From Stieleria bergensis (lineage in GTDB: Bacteria; Planctomycetota; Planctomycetia; Pirellulales; Pirellulaceae): a stretch of DNA of 64,000 bases. The DNA lies in contig CP036272.1 in NCBI GenBank assembly GCA_007745635.1, positions 3,492,358 to 3,556,357 on the forward strand, read 5' to 3'. Of the stretch, positions 1-10,508 are shown one piece after another (the stretch's first letter is position 1; every line of letters begins with the position of its first letter). Below the pieces are notes generated by a model that was not told where the DNA came from, ran no database searches, and saw nothing but the letters and a program-made list of their open reading frames with translations. Both the position numbers and the translations under genes were made by a program.

Positions 1-201
1 GAAAAACGCCTGTCGCCGTTGGTCTCAGCGGGGCGAATCCGTTCGCTCCAATCCAGTCTGATCAGGGATCCAGACCGCCACGATGTTCCCGATCGCTGGC
101 AGCGACAGCAAACCGAACGCCGCCTCGCCCGATTTGCAAATTCCATTTTAGCTTCAATTGCCAAGACGAACACCGGACCGTTGGCTAAATTGTTGTCATG
201 A
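1..201 (+). CDS. 3' end of an unidentified protein (partial)
   Basis: An open frame enters from the left edge and ends at TGA 199-201, giving the last 66 residues. They are basic and hydrophilic (Arg/Gln-rich, ending ...GPLAKLLS) and I do not recognise the family. The stop overlaps the next start in an ATGA arrangement (198-201), which suggests translational coupling with the DapA-like gene and supports this frame being real. No domain can be named from this fragment. Confidence 0.5.
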   Translation, partial: EKRLSPLVSAGRIRSLQSSLIRDPDRHDVPDRWQRQQTERRLARFANSILASIAKTNTGPLAKLLS

Positions 202-1184
202 CCACACAAGATCACCCGAATCACGAAACCGCCTCGATGCGTCTCGATCCCCATTCACTCCGTCGTCCCAAGCGCGCCATCACGGGGATGTCAGCGATCC
301 TTTTGCCGATGCAGGACGAAACACGCATTGACTGGTCAGGCTTTCAGGAACACGTTCAGAACACGTTTGACTGCGGCTTAATCCCCGCGATCAACATGGA
401 CACTGGCTATGCAAATCTGATTGACGAAGCCACTCGTCAGCAGGCACTGCAACTGACCCAGGAAATCGCAGATGGGCGAACCTTTCTCAGTGGAGCCTTT
501 GTTGGTGACCGAGCCAACGACGCATTCAACTTGCCAGCCTATCGGTCGGCAATGGACGAGATCGCGTCGCATGATGGCACTCCGATCATCTTTCAATCCT
601 ATGGACTAACGCAAGGGACGACCACTGAGATCATCGAGCGTTATCACGCGATCAGCCAAGCTTGTGAGAGCTTTTATGCGTTTGAGTTGGGAACAATGTT
701 TGCTCCCTTTGGCAGTGTCTATTCCTTGACGGCCTACAACGCATTGATGCAGATCCCGAACTGTCTTGGCGCCAAACATTCCTCGCTCTCGCGCGAACTG
801 GAGTGGCAGCGTCTTGAACTTCGCAATCAGCAACGGCCTGACTTCCTGGTATTAACCGGCAATGATTTGGCCATTGACATGGTGATGTACGGTAGCGATT
901 ACTTGCTGGGCCTGAGCACGTTTTCGCCAGAAGCCTTCGCGCGACGCGACAGAATGTGGCTCGAAGGGGATCATCACTTTTACGAACTCAATGACCTTCT
1001 GCAGTACCTGGGTGCGTTCGCGTTTCGCCCGACCGTTCCAGCTTACAAACATAACGCAGCCATGTTTCTAAAGTTGCGCGGTAAGATCGTCTGTGATGCC
1101 ACTTATCCCGGGGCCGACCAACGCCCGGCGTCGGATCGCGAAGTGCTGGCTGCCATTGCGGACCAACTGGCGACATTCCTCTAG
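198..1184 (+). CDS. Dihydrodipicolinate synthase/N-acetylneuraminate lyase family protein (DapA-like aldolase)
   Basis: The 328-residue protein looks like a TIM-barrel class I aldolase of the DapA/NanA superfamily. Members form a Schiff base between a lysine and a pyruvate-like substrate. The likely Schiff-base lysine is K193 in the context [12 protein letters not shown], at the end of a predicted beta strand. The usual GTTGE loop is replaced by NMDTGY (about 67-72), so the substrate is probably not that of true DapA. Residues 1-24 may be a poorly conserved extension. The start overlaps the upstream stop (ATGA), and an OYE-like oxidoreductase follows 87 bp downstream on the same strand, so the two may act in one catabolic or secondary pathway. 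Family placement is solid; substrate is unknown. Confidence 0.8.
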   Translation: MTTQDHPNHETASMRLDPHSLRRPKRAITGMSAILLPMQDETRIDWSGFQEHVQNTFDCGLIPAINMDTGYANLIDEATRQQALQLTQEIADGRTFLSGAFVGDRANDAFNLPAYRSAMDEIASHDGTPIIFQSYGLTQGTTTEIIERYHAISQACESFYAFELGTMFAPFGSVYSLTAYNALMQIPNCLGAKHSSLSRELEWQRLELRNQQRPDFLVLTGNDLAIDMVMYGSDYLLGLSTFSPEAFARRDRMWLEGDHHFYELNDLLQYLGAFAFRPTVPAYKHNAAMFLKLRGKIVCDATYPGADQRPASDREVLAAIADQLATFL

Positions 1185-1271
1185 GACAGTCGTTGCCAAC
1201 TCGCATTCGTTTTGCCAACCGACCAGCGCTGCACTTCCCTGCTCTTCTGACACTCTTCCCAAGTCTTCCCC

Positions 1272-2711
1272 ATGGCCAAGTACCCTCGCGTTGCCAGTCT
1301 GAAAACCGTCGATGACTTTCGTGGTCGATTAAATGACCTGGACCTTCGCATGCCAGTGCAGGACAGGGTTGAGCCCGGGCCGGATTCGGTGCTCGCTCAG
1401 CCTGCGACCGTCAACGGTGTCTCGATCGGCAATCGCTTCTGCATTCTGCCCATGGAAGGCTGGGACGGAACGACCGACGGTCGGCCCACTGACCTGACCC
1501 GACGGCGCTGGCAAAACTTTGGGATCAGCGGCGCTAAACTGATCTGGGGTGGCGAGGCAGTGGCGGTGCGTCACGATGGACGTGCCAATCCCAATCAACT
1601 GTGCATGCAAGGGGATAACGCCAACGAGATCGCAGAACTGCATGACTTATTGATTCACGCCCACCAAGAACGTTTTGGGGACACGGAAGATCTGCTGGTT
1701 GGGCTGCAATTGACGCATAGTGGCCGCTATGCACGCCCGAACCAAAAAGCCGTTGCTGAACCTCGGGCGGTGCAACGCAACCCCGCCCTTGATGATCGTG
1801 TTGGCGTCGTCGATTCATCTGGATTGATCAGTGACGATGAGCTCAAATCCCTGATCGAAGACTTTGTTCGATCCGCCGTCGAGGCACAGAAGATCGGATT
1901 CCGTTTCGTCGATGTCAAACATTGTCACGGTTACCTCGGGCATGAGTTGTTAAGCGGCATGGATCGTCCGGGCCCTTTTGGCGGCAGCTTCGAAAACCGA
2001 ACGCGATTCCTGCGTGAGATCGTCGCGGGCATCCGTGCAGAAGCTCCGGGGCTGGAAATCGGCGTTCGATTCAGCTTGTTTGATTTCGTACCGTTTGTGA
2101 CTGGCGACGATTCAGTGGGCACGCCAGACCAGCGTGGCGACTCTCGACTGCACTTTGGTTGCACGCATGACGGTCTGGGGATCGACCTTGAAACCCCCGT
2201 GCGGTTTGTTCAGCTGCTCGATTCACTGGGCATTCGCCTGATCTGCACCACAGCGGGCAGCCCTTACAGCACGCCACACCTACAGCGACCGGCATTCTTT
2301 CCGCCCAGTGATGGATATCAACCGCCAGAAGATCCGTTGGTGGGCGTTGATCGCCAGATTCTGGCCACCGCGGCGCTTAAACAGCAATGCCCCGACGCGT
2401 TCATCGTTGGTTCCGGCTACACCTACCTGCAAGACTGGATCGGTCATGTAGGTCAAGCGGTGGTTGACGCTGGCATGGCGGACTCGATTGGCTTGGGCCG
2501 GATGGTGCTCTCGTATCCCGATTTGCCAGCGGACATCATTGCGGGCACACAGGTCCAGCGCAAACGCATCTGCCGAACGTTTAGCGACTGCACCACGGCG
2601 CCACGAAAAGGCATGATCAGCGGTTGCTACCCCTTGGACCCGTTTTACAAGCAGATGCCCGAGCGAACGGAGCTTGCGAAGTTAAAGAAAGAATCAACCA
2701 ACATGGTTTGA
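1272..2711 (+). CDS. NADH:flavin oxidoreductase, Old Yellow Enzyme family
   Basis: This 479-residue protein has the layout of an FMN-binding OYE barrel. Visible motifs are QLTHSGRYARP (about 146-156), HCHGYLGHELLS (217-228, the family's catalytic His region), GGSFENRTRFLREI (237-250) and a C-terminal phosphate-binding region around IVGSGYTYLQ followed by GMADSIGLGRM. The enzymes reduce activated C=C bonds with NAD(P)H. The tail has three cysteines (RICRTFSDC...SGC) in the area where 2,4-dienoyl-CoA reductase-type members bind a 4Fe-4S cluster, but the spacing is not canonical and the extra FAD domain is absent. It follows the DapA-like gene on the same strand. Substrate unknown. Confidence 0.88.
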   Translation: MAKYPRVASLKTVDDFRGRLNDLDLRMPVQDRVEPGPDSVLAQPATVNGVSIGNRFCILPMEGWDGTTDGRPTDLTRRRWQNFGISGAKLIWGGEAVAVRHDGRANPNQLCMQGDNANEIAELHDLLIHAHQERFGDTEDLLVGLQLTHSGRYARPNQKAVAEPRAVQRNPALDDRVGVVDSSGLISDDELKSLIEDFVRSAVEAQKIGFRFVDVKHCHGYLGHELLSGMDRPGPFGGSFENRTRFLREIVAGIRAEAPGLEIGVRFSLFDFVPFVTGDDSVGTPDQRGDSRLHFGCTHDGLGIDLETPVRFVQLLDSLGIRLICTTAGSPYSTPHLQRPAFFPPSDGYQPPEDPLVGVDRQILATAALKQQCPDAFIVGSGYTYLQDWIGHVGQAVVDAGMADSIGLGRMVLSYPDLPADIIAGTQVQRKRICRTFSDCTTAPRKGMISGCYPLDPFYKQMPERTELAKLKKESTNMV

Positions 2712-2715
2712 TCCG

Positions 2716-3426
2716 CTACGATCGTTCGTCGCCTTCGTCCGGATCGTCGCCAAACACATCACCGACATCGTCGCGATCATAGAACTGCACACCAACAGGA
2801 AACGCATCGGTGGCCGTGACAACGCGTTCGATTTTCTGGCACTCCGCTCGCAAGTCACCCGCGCTCCCATTTCCTTGCACATAGATGCACAGGCCGACTT
2901 GCCCGTCTTCATCGACATCTTCAAAGAGTTCCAAATCCGAATAACCAACGGAATGCAACCGTTTAGCCGTGGCGTGCAAGTCATGGATCGTTTCAGCGCC
3001 GATCAGGAACGCCCAGGGGACGTCCTCACCGGGTTCAAACTCCAATGCTGCGAATTCAGTCAGCCGATCGGGAGCGGATTCGAATTCGATCCAGCCCATC
3101 ACTTCATCCAGATCCTGCAGATCGATCGCTTCGACGACGTCCACTCCCAAATAGCTTAGACCCGACTGCAATGCCAGTTGTTTGAACGCCGCATCGGCAA
3201 CACGAACGTCTTGGGGGGTGGCTAAATCGGCGTGTTTGGCAACGACAAGATAGCTCCCCTGCTGAACGGCGGCCTTGTCATGAACTTGCGTCTCAAAACC
3301 CGAGGGCAGGTGGGAAGCGAAATGGGAAGCCGCTTCGGCTCTGTCCGCTGTGCAAGCAAACATCCAGATCAGGCCGGACGGATACGGCTCCCCCAGTTGT
3401 TGAATCAATTCATCACTCGTTGCCAC
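2716..3426 (-). CDS. Hypothetical acidic protein
   Basis: Unrecognised cytoplasmic protein of about 236 residues with a strongly acidic C-terminus (GDVFGDDPDEGDERS). The layout suggests two alpha/beta halves; the second (about 150-225) faintly recalls the RraB/ferredoxin-like fold, which is only a guess. The reading frame extends to an ATG at 3465, but a GTG at 3424-3426 has AGGAG seven bases upstream and gives a natural N-terminus (VATSDELIQQLGE), so I prefer it. It converges on the OYE gene with 4 bp between stops. Confidence 0.7.
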   Translation of the reverse strand: MATSDELIQQLGEPYPSGLIWMFACTADRAEAASHFASHLPSGFETQVHDKAAVQQGSYLVVAKHADLATPQDVRVADAAFKQLALQSGLSYLGVDVVEAIDLQDLDEVMGWIEFESAPDRLTEFAALEFEPGEDVPWAFLIGAETIHDLHATAKRLHSVGYSDLELFEDVDEDGQVGLCIYVQGNGSAGDLRAECQKIERVVTATDAFPVGVQFYDRDDVGDVFGDDPDEGDERS

Positions 3427-3681
3427 GACAATGCTCCTGTTCTGGTTAACCCGCTGGATGATCACCCATCGCCCCCAAGCGGAACAACAGTCATCTGGCT
3501 AGACCGAGCGTCTCGCAGGGAATCGCGTCACAACACCAGCGACGAGGTAAACGCTCAATTCTTGACCCGCTGGTTTTAGCACCTTCCTACAGCCTAGGAA
3601 ACTACGGTATGATGGTAATCGGTTCCGATTGCGACCCGCAATCTTGACGATCAGCCGAATCCTAATCTACCACCAGTTGCC

Positions 3682-4398
3682 ATGTCCGTTGATTACAAGT
3701 CACAAGTTGATGAAGGCCTACTGCATCGCCTGCAATCCTTGCACGCTCAAGTGGCGGACTTGGAGGGGCAATTGGCTCGCGGTCCAAGGCAGATTGCCGC
3801 CAGTGAGGCGATTGTGCAGCAAGCCCAGCAGGCATTGGCCGACGCCCAGCAAAAGGTGAAGGACGTCAAACTGGCCTGCGATGAAAAGCAGTTGCAACTC
3901 AGCTCACGTGAAGCGCGGATTGAGGAATTAAAAGCCAAACTAAACACCGCCGCAAGCAACAAAGAGTTCAGCCTTCTCAAGGACCAAATCGCCGCCGACA
4001 CGCAAGCCAACAGCGTTCAAAGTGACGAGATCATGGAAGCCTGGGAACGCATCGATGAACTGACCAACCTCGTCGGCCAGGCTGAACAAGAGCTCACCGA
4101 AAAGCAAAGCGAGTTGATCGAACGCACCGAGAAAGTGCAGCAGCGAATGAACGTTGTCACCTCCGATCTAGAACACGTTCGACAGCAACTCACCAATGCC
4201 GAAGCGAAACTGCCGCCGGTGATGATGGACGACTACCTGCGATCAACCGGCGCTCGCGGCGAAGAAGCATTGGCACCGATTGAAGACGGTTGCTGCGGAG
4301 TCTGCAACCAGATGCTGACCACACAGATCGTCGATCGCATCCGATTGAAGTACTTGGCTACCTGTCCCAATTGCTCGGCATGGCTGTACAGCATTTAG
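3682..4398 (+). CDS. Zinc-ribbon coiled-coil protein (CdsZ/DUF164-like)
   Basis: A 238-residue protein with a long N-terminal coiled coil (about 5-185, Gln/Glu/Lys-rich heptads) and a C-terminal C4 zinc ribbon: CGVC (about 204-207) and CPNC (about 230-233). The family is widespread in bacteria and includes CT398/CdsZ, implicated in secretion-system or nucleic-acid contacts, but its general role is not settled. coaE starts 48 bp downstream on the same strand, and this pairing of a zinc-ribbon coiled-coil protein with coaE and rho forms a housekeeping run. No membrane segment or signal peptide is visible. Confidence 0.85.
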   Translation: MSVDYKSQVDEGLLHRLQSLHAQVADLEGQLARGPRQIAASEAIVQQAQQALADAQQKVKDVKLACDEKQLQLSSREARIEELKAKLNTAASNKEFSLLKDQIAADTQANSVQSDEIMEAWERIDELTNLVGQAEQELTEKQSELIERTEKVQQRMNVVTSDLEHVRQQLTNAEAKLPPVMMDDYLRSTGARGEEALAPIEDGCCGVCNQMLTTQIVDRIRLKYLATCPNCSAWLYSI

Positions 4399-4445
4399 GC
4401 TGCCAGCCAACTCGAACGCTACAATCCTGCTGATAGTTTGGAAAC

Positions 4446-5111
4446 ATGATCATTCTGGGTTTGGTCGGAACGCCAGCGGCCGGAAAATCGACAGCCGCAC
4501 AGTTCCTTGCCGACCAAGGTGCGTTTTGGATCAACGCTGACTTGATCGCTCGCAGTTTCCTCACACTGCCGGCGGTGGTCGATGGCGTGCGTCAGCGACT
4601 TGGCGACGACGTGGTCCACTCAGACGGCCAGCTGGATCGGACGCAGCTGGCAAAACATGTCTTTGGAGTGTCCAAGGAACATCAAGAAAATCTTCAGTTT
4701 TTAGAATCGTTGCTGCATCCTCCAACGAAACAGGAGATCTATCGGCAGCTGGAGACCGCTGCGGAGCGGAAAACACCGGTGGCATTGCTTGATGTGCCGT
4801 TGCTATTCGAATCCGATTGGGACGTCTGCTGCGACCAAATCTGGTGTGTCGATGCGAGCCGCGAGACCCGCTTGCAGAGGACGCTCAAGCGAGGCTGGAG
4901 CCCCGATCAGCTGGCCAAGCGAGAAGCCATGCAAACGCCGATAGAGACCAAAAAACGGCTCAGTCAAGTCGTTATGTGCAATGACGCCACCTTAGCTGAA
5001 TTTCACGAAATTCTCGCTAGACAGTGGTCACAGGTAGCGGCAATGATTGACCGCGTGCCAAACACGAATGATCGTCACTGTCGTTCCGAAACAGGGCCAA
5101 ATCGCAGCTGA
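4446..5111 (+). CDS. coaE: Dephospho-CoA kinase
   Basis: The protein phosphorylates the 3'-OH of the ribose in dephospho-CoA, the last step of coenzyme A synthesis. The P-loop GTPAAGKST sits at residues 8-16 and is followed by INADLIAR, the family's acidic motif. VALLDVPLLFES and VDASRETRLQR match the lid and CoA-domain signatures, including the RxxR stretch. Length (221 aa) is normal, with a short polar C-terminal tail that is likely dispensable. It lies 48 bp after the zinc-ribbon gene and 409 bp before rho. Confidence 0.95.
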   Translation: MIILGLVGTPAAGKSTAAQFLADQGAFWINADLIARSFLTLPAVVDGVRQRLGDDVVHSDGQLDRTQLAKHVFGVSKEHQENLQFLESLLHPPTKQEIYRQLETAAERKTPVALLDVPLLFESDWDVCCDQIWCVDASRETRLQRTLKRGWSPDQLAKREAMQTPIETKKRLSQVVMCNDATLAEFHEILARQWSQVAAMIDRVPNTNDRHCRSETGPNRS

Positions 5112-5520
5112 GATTGATTCCTGACGGCTCCTGCTGTAGGAATTGCATGTCCGGAATCTTAGGATGGACTCCCATCGAACACGCCGTTCACGATTGTCGG
5201 ACCAGTTTGCCCAACGATTCTGAGTGCTGGCAACAGGCAATCCCCCTCAGCACATAGAATCAGTACTGACGCGCGACAGAAGACGCCCGCACACGATTTG
5301 GTCACCGGTTTAGCCGTGATCCCCAAAACACTACCTCATTGTATTCTTTTCACTCCCCTCTGGCGGCATTGTCGGAACTCGGACATTGCCAAGCCCTTTA
5401 CAGAGCGCATGAAACAAACGTGGAATGTGCGCTGCCTTTTCACTCATCCCTCCAGATTCGCACCACTGCGGACCAACCCCATCTCTTTTCCTACCAAAAC
5501 GTCGATTGACGTTCGATATC
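5112..5520 (+). other. Long leader region upstream of rho
   Basis: About 409 bp lie between coaE and the preferred rho start. Open frames here are short and lack coding character. In many bacteria rho is autoregulated by termination within its own leader, so a long untranslated leader would fit, but I see no clear hairpin/T-run that decides it. Confidence 0.3.
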
Positions 5521-7026
5521 ATGCAACCAAACCGTCCCTTAGGTGATGAGTCACGGTCCAGCCATCGCGGCGCCAAACGCTATGGCGGAGCGCGAGGGAA
5601 TGGCAATGGGCGACGCCCACGGCACCCTGACGAGCGCGTCGACCGGCGCATTCGCGAGCTGGACGCGGAACGAGATCCGTTGTCACTGCCAGAGGAAATC
5701 GTCAGCGAGGCAACACGAGTTGGCAAAAGCGTCGGTGTGCCTACCGAAACTGACGGCCCCCAGATCACCCTGGACCTCTTGCAAGAGAAGAGTGACGAAG
5801 AACTGATCCAGATGGCGATTGCCGAAGGCATCAAGGACGCCGACCGCTTGGAAAAGCAGGAATTGATCTTTGCCATTCTGAAACAAGGCATGAAAGTCGG
5901 GGGACTCATGTATGGCGAAGGCACCCTTGAGATCCTGCCCGATGGGTTTGGCTTCTTACGTAGCAGCAAGCACCATTACATTTCATGCCCAGACGATATT
6001 TACGTCTCGCCGAGTCAAATCCGTCGATTCGGGCTGCAAACTGGCAGTCACGTTGCCGGTCAAATTCGTCCCCCCAAAGAAAACGAGCGGTACTTTGCCT
6101 TGCTGCGGATCGAACGCATTAACCAGCGTGATCCATCATCTCGCTCGTCCGCGATTCCGTTCGACGAACTGACGCCCCTACACCCCGACCATCGGATGTT
6201 GTTGGAGCACGATGGCGGTGAACTTTCCACGCGCGTCGTGGACATGCTAACGCCCATTGGTTTCGGCCAACGAGGCTTGATCGTCAGTCCACCGCGCGCC
6301 GGCAAGACCGTCCTGATGCAGAGCATGGCTCGCGCGGTCCTGCACAACTATCCCAATGCTTACGTTTTCGTCTTGTTGATCGACGAACGGCCCGAAGAGG
6401 TCACGGACATGGAACGCGAGGTTCAAGGACCTCAGTGCGAAGTGATCAGCAGTACCTTTGATGAACCCGCACAGCGTCACATTCAAGTCGCTCAAATGGT
6501 CATCGAGAAAGCCAAGCGGATGGTCGAAGCAGGTGTCGACGTCGTCGTGTTCCTGGACTCCATCACTCGCTTGGCCCGTGCTCATAACAGCGAGGGAGAA
6601 TCGACTGGCAAACTGCTCAGCGGTGGCCTGGATGCTGGCGCAATGCAAAAACCAAAGTCCATTTTTGGCTCCGCTCGCAAGACCGAAGAAGGAGGCTCGC
6701 TGACCATTCTCGCGACCGCCTTGGTCGATACTGGCAGCCGAATGGACGATGTGATCTTTGAGGAATTTAAGGGGACGGGCAACTTGGAGATCGTGCTCGA
6801 TCGCGGTTTGGTGGATCGTCGTATCTGGCCCGCGATCGACATCAGCAGCAGCGGAACACGCCGCGAAGAAATCCTTCTGGACAAAGAAGAGTTCCATCGC
6901 ATTTCTACACTGCGTCGCGTCTTGGCGGAGCTTTCCCCCGCTGACGCGATGAATGAACTGACTAAGAAACTGAGAAAGACTCAGAACAACGCCGAATTTT
7001 TGATGAGTGTGAAGGATGTCGACTAA
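5521..7026 (+). CDS. rho: Transcription termination factor Rho
   Basis: Hexameric RNA helicase that ends transcription at unstructured C-rich sites. From the ATG at 5521 it is 501 residues; an in-frame ATG at 5425 would add 32 residues without Rho character. Residues 1-55 are Arg/Gly/Asp-rich and disordered, typical of extended N-termini in several phyla. The RNA-binding cold-shock-like domain includes [17 protein letters not shown] (131-147). Walker A is SPPRAGKT (256-263) and Walker B lies in [23 protein letters not shown] and [14 protein letters not shown] carry the Q and R loop regions. The 3' end overlaps ribH by 11 bp. Confidence 0.97.
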   Translation: MQPNRPLGDESRSSHRGAKRYGGARGNGNGRRPRHPDERVDRRIRELDAERDPLSLPEEIVSEATRVGKSVGVPTETDGPQITLDLLQEKSDEELIQMAIAEGIKDADRLEKQELIFAILKQGMKVGGLMYGEGTLEILPDGFGFLRSSKHHYISCPDDIYVSPSQIRRFGLQTGSHVAGQIRPPKENERYFALLRIERINQRDPSSRSSAIPFDELTPLHPDHRMLLEHDGGELSTRVVDMLTPIGFGQRGLIVSPPRAGKTVLMQSMARAVLHNYPNAYVFVLLIDERPEEVTDMEREVQGPQCEVISSTFDEPAQRHIQVAQMVIEKAKRMVEAGVDVVVFLDSITRLARAHNSEGESTGKLLSGGLDAGAMQKPKSIFGSARKTEEGGSLTILATALVDTGSRMDDVIFEEFKGTGNLEIVLDRGLVDRRIWPAIDISSSGTRREEILLDKEEFHRISTLRRVLAELSPADAMNELTKKLRKTQNNAEFLMSVKDVD

Positions 7027-7516
7027 TCAAGCCCCAGCAGACGCCGCCGTCCCTGAAATCAGCGGTTTGGATGGCCCCTTTCCCGCCGGAGACGTCGTGA
7101 TCGTCGCCAGTCGCTACAACGCCTCGATCTGCGATTCACTTGTCAAAGGAAGCTTAGAGACGCTGGCTGAAGCAGGGATCGACGGTGATCGCGTCCGTGT
7201 GGTTCGCGTGCCCGGCGCTTGGGAATTGTCCCTGGTCGCGGCTCAGCTTCTGCCACGCGAGGACGTGGCCGCCGTGATCACGCTAGGTTGCGTGATCCGC
7301 GGTGAGACGACTCATGACCAGCATATCAACCGTGCGGTCAGTGATTCACTGATGCAGTTAAGCCTGCAGTGCGTCAAACCCATTGGCTTTGGACTCTTAA
7401 CCTGCAACACCTTGGAACAAGCTCTCCAACGTAGCGGAGGCAACGTGGGCAACAAAGGCCATGAAGCGGCCGAAGCTGCACTGGAAATGTTGCGTCTGCA
7501 GTTGAAGATCGCCTAA
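7016..7516 (+). CDS. ribH: 6,7-dimethyl-8-ribityllumazine synthase
   Basis: Catalyses condensation of 5-amino-6-ribitylaminouracil with 3,4-dihydroxy-2-butanone 4-phosphate, the penultimate step of riboflavin synthesis. The family blocks are visible: [38 protein letters not shown] (catalytic His region), [18 protein letters not shown] and the C-terminal [11 protein letters not shown]. Length (166 aa) is normal with a 20-residue N-terminal extension. The start codon lies inside the end of rho (11-bp overlap), implying coupling. Its stop overlaps by 4 bp the stop of the convergent membrane orphan. Confidence 0.95.
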   Translation: MSTNQAPADAAVPEISGLDGPFPAGDVVIVASRYNASICDSLVKGSLETLAEAGIDGDRVRVVRVPGAWELSLVAAQLLPREDVAAVITLGCVIRGETTHDQHINRAVSDSLMQLSLQCVKPIGFGLLTCNTLEQALQRSGGNVGNKGHEAAEAALEMLRLQLKIA

Positions 7517-9903
7517 CGCTTTGTCGTCAGAATGGGCTGGACATCATCGTCCCATCGCACGCACAGTTCCATTTCCACACGCAGCTGATGGTGCACCCGC
7601 GAGGCCAATTTCTCCAGGTCGCGAATCTGTTGCTCTCTGGCCTTCGCTTGGACCACCCGCTGTGCGAGTTGCTGTCGTTTTGCATAGCTGACCAGTTGTG
7701 CGGATTCACCGCGCGCTTGCGTCGCGGCCGCTAACTGCTTGACCATTTGCTGCTTGATCTGTTCAAAATCCTGCCGGCTCTTCGCAAACGTCGGTTGCGA
7801 AAAGCTCCACCAAGGTTCATTGGGAGCAAAACGCGCCAAGTAACTGACTCGGCAAGTCAACTGTTGCTCGGTGGCGATTTCAAACTTCAACGCCAGGGCC
7901 GGAGCGTCGGGTTGCAACGCATGCACCACGGCGATCGCCGTTCCCTCGCAACGGGCGCTGTTGAACGGATGAAGCCACGAGACCTGCAGAGGGTCCGCTG
8001 GCGACCGCTCCGCACCGGCTAGCTGCAATGATAACCTGCCCCGCCGCCGATCGATGGGCCAGCGAAGGGGCCAGCTCTTTTCGCTTTGCGTGCTTGCCAA
8101 GCTTAGCGTCAGAGGTGCTGCCGTTTGTCGTGGACGCAAATAGACAGCGTCACCCGATGAGGTAACACGCGTCTGAACCAATTGTTGAACGAACTCTGCC
8201 TGCCGTCCGGCGTCCGTTAATTGAACCAGTGACTGATCCGCCCGCGTCTTCAGCCTCAGCAAGTCCCGCTGGCCCTCACGCAGCACGAACTGTCCCTCCG
8301 CAAAGCGATTCAAAACGCTTCGTTCGCCGCTGGGGAACTCGATCGACAGCGGTTCATTGGCCCGGTGGATCAGGCCAGATACAGTGAACTGAATTGGACT
8401 GCTGTATCCAACGGGTACCGATGAACAGCGCAACAGCTTCGACCGGGACTCAGACTGCAGCGTGGTAGATGTCACTGCTGACTGCTCGGGCTGTTCTGCG
8501 GCCAACAATCCGTGCAAATCGATTGGCGATTCGTGGCGAAGCGTCGTGTCCATGATGGCAAGTCGCGAGTGTTGCCCTGCTGGTTGCTGGATGCTTTCGG
8601 CACCGGCGTCCTTAGAAGCCATGCGCTGCGAGACGCCTTTGAGTTGCAATTCCATTTCATCGATCAGCTTGGTGACTTGATCGATGCGGACCTGTGTCTT
8701 TGACTCCGATGGCTGCGACTCGTTCCTAGTTACCGACGCTGTGACATGGGCTGGAGATTCTTGAGTGGCCGGCGGCGGTGCTTCCGATCTGATGGAGGCC
8801 GTCTTTTCCAATGGTGGTTGCTGCCGATCGATGCTCCTGGGCTGCGGTGTCGAAACACTCGAAGCTCCGCGCAGCCAACGGATGGGTCCAACGGCGATGA
8901 TCCCCGCAAGGATCAGGGTCACGATCGCACCGATCACGATCCAATCTTGCGGCCGCACTTTGGGCAGAACGATTCCATATTTCAACCAGGCCTGGCTGGC
9001 GAGGCGAAAGAAGACACCTCGATGCGGTTTGCTTTGATCCGACGATTGGCTTGGCTCAATCTGATCCGCAAACCGATCCTCAATCGCGTTGCAAAACAGA
9101 GCGGCGATGTCACTGCGTCGCGATTCAGTCGCCAACAACTGCTCTTCATCGACAACATCTTCCGGCAAACGACTGGCAGAAGGCTGCACATCATTGGCAA
9201 CTGGCTTCTCGTTCTGCGGTGCAGTTCCGCTGGACGTCTCATCGGCAGCGAGGCGTTCCAGACGCTGACTCCAACTCAGCGATGCAGTCTCGGGGTCCGA
9301 TGTCGCGGCGGCGGATTGCCCGATGCCAGAAACTTGCGAAGCGGGACTGGCTGGCGAAGTGCGATTGGCCGGTATTTCACGACTGGCCGGTATTTTACGC
9401 CTGGCCGGTGCGTGAGGATCGTCTGGCGCCTTGCGATAGCGCAGCAACACCTGGCTATCGATGCTCAATGAGTCGAGCCAGTCGTCTCGTTGATCGGACT
9501 CCCGCCTGACAGCCTCTGCCACAGACAGCAGCCCACCGGCGAAGTACGCCTCCATCGCCTGTGGGGCAACACCTTGCTGCTTGACCAGATCACATACCGC
9601 TTGGATTTCCAGCAATTGTTTACCGATTTCAGCGAGCTGCTGTTGCTCAGTGACGGTGCCAGCTTTGCGAGCAACGTGAGTGCCCGCTTCGTGAAACACC
9701 AGCTGTTCGCTGTTTCCGCCACCGACCGCGCGTTCGCCGGTGGCGAGCTGTTGATTCGCGCCAGCGCTGGAGCGTCTTGTCGCAACTGTCTGCTGGCTGC
9801 CGTGTGGCGGAGCGAGGTCATGGGGCGCATGCGGGCCATCCACCACGCGTTGAAGCGTTTGGTTGGCGTTAGAATCAGTGATGGAATTGTTGGAATCTGC
9901 CAT
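7513..9903 (-). CDS. Large single-pass membrane protein of unknown function
   Basis: Not recognised. From the ATG at 9903 it is 796 residues; the frame extends to 9996 but the extra 31 residues look non-coding. The N-terminal half is polar and low-complexity (Gln/Ala/Ser/Pro), with a short PAS/PAN repeat near 170-190 encoded by 18-bp direct repeats around 9361-9420. One hydrophobic segment (about 321-339, DWIVIGAIVTLILAGIIAVG) splits it into a cytoplasmic front and an exported back half. A coiled-coil region follows the membrane segment, and the C-terminal 300 residues are predicted beta-rich. Only the topology is visible; the function is open. Confidence 0.7.
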   Translation of the reverse strand: MADSNNSITDSNANQTLQRVVDGPHAPHDLAPPHGSQQTVATRRSSAGANQQLATGERAVGGGNSEQLVFHEAGTHVARKAGTVTEQQQLAEIGKQLLEIQAVCDLVKQQGVAPQAMEAYFAGGLLSVAEAVRRESDQRDDWLDSLSIDSQVLLRYRKAPDDPHAPARRKIPASREIPANRTSPASPASQVSGIGQSAAATSDPETASLSWSQRLERLAADETSSGTAPQNEKPVANDVQPSASRLPEDVVDEEQLLATESRRSDIAALFCNAIEDRFADQIEPSQSSDQSKPHRGVFFRLASQAWLKYGIVLPKVRPQDWIVIGAIVTLILAGIIAVGPIRWLRGASSVSTPQPRSIDRQQPPLEKTASIRSEAPPPATQESPAHVTASVTRNESQPSESKTQVRIDQVTKLIDEMELQLKGVSQRMASKDAGAESIQQPAGQHSRLAIMDTTLRHESPIDLHGLLAAEQPEQSAVTSTTLQSESRSKLLRCSSVPVGYSSPIQFTVSGLIHRANEPLSIEFPSGERSVLNRFAEGQFVLREGQRDLLRLKTRADQSLVQLTDAGRQAEFVQQLVQTRVTSSGDAVYLRPRQTAAPLTLSLASTQSEKSWPLRWPIDRRRGRLSLQLAGAERSPADPLQVSWLHPFNSARCEGTAIAVVHALQPDAPALALKFEIATEQQLTCRVSYLARFAPNEPWWSFSQPTFAKSRQDFEQIKQQMVKQLAAATQARGESAQLVSYAKRQQLAQRVVQAKAREQQIRDLEKLASRVHHQLRVEMELCVRWDDDVQPILTTKR

Positions 9904-10508
9904 TTCCGAACCAACTCGACAACACAATGCTCTGCTGGCCTGTTTGACAACGGGCCAACGTGTCTGTGGTGGAACCACATAGGAGGGACACCTCAAAGCA
10001 TCGGAAGTTGGTCTCGGCCTTAATCACGACAGCTTCTGAATCCAAGCTGCTTCGAACACAACGGCCTGCCTGACCGGAAGAATCCACAGTACCTAAACCC
10101 CTACGTTTTCGCTGCAGTCTGAACCTTTCCATCCACCCACGCTGAACGGAAAGGACCGTATGTCGGGTTCAAGATATCGTATGTCATGGATTGCCTCCTT
10201 TAGACGATGGCGGAAACGTCACAAGGGAAGCAAGCATACTTTCCAACACTACCGAGTGAAACCGGGAAGATCGACAGCTACCAGCGATGCTGGTCTGCGT
10301 GCCAAAGATGGATGAAGTCAATCGACCATGAACACGAAGGACACCAGCAGCGGCAGCAAGCAAGCCTGGCTTTGCCATTGGTCGAATTCTTGGACGACTT
10401 GCAAAAAACTACCCTGACGGCTCACAGCGACGGACAGTCGACCAGTGGGCCGTCTCCGCGATCAATCGTGCAAAGAAAGTTCCTGATGGCATTGCACTGG
10501 CTCTAAAA

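Noticed and set aside
5298..5546. Small protein upstream of rho
   Set aside because: No start signal, and its composition looks like an out-of-frame leader of rho.
7747..9509. Several plus-strand frames inside the membrane orphan
   Set aside because: They are antisense to a long conserved-looking frame and have biased Arg/Trp composition typical of shadow reading frames.
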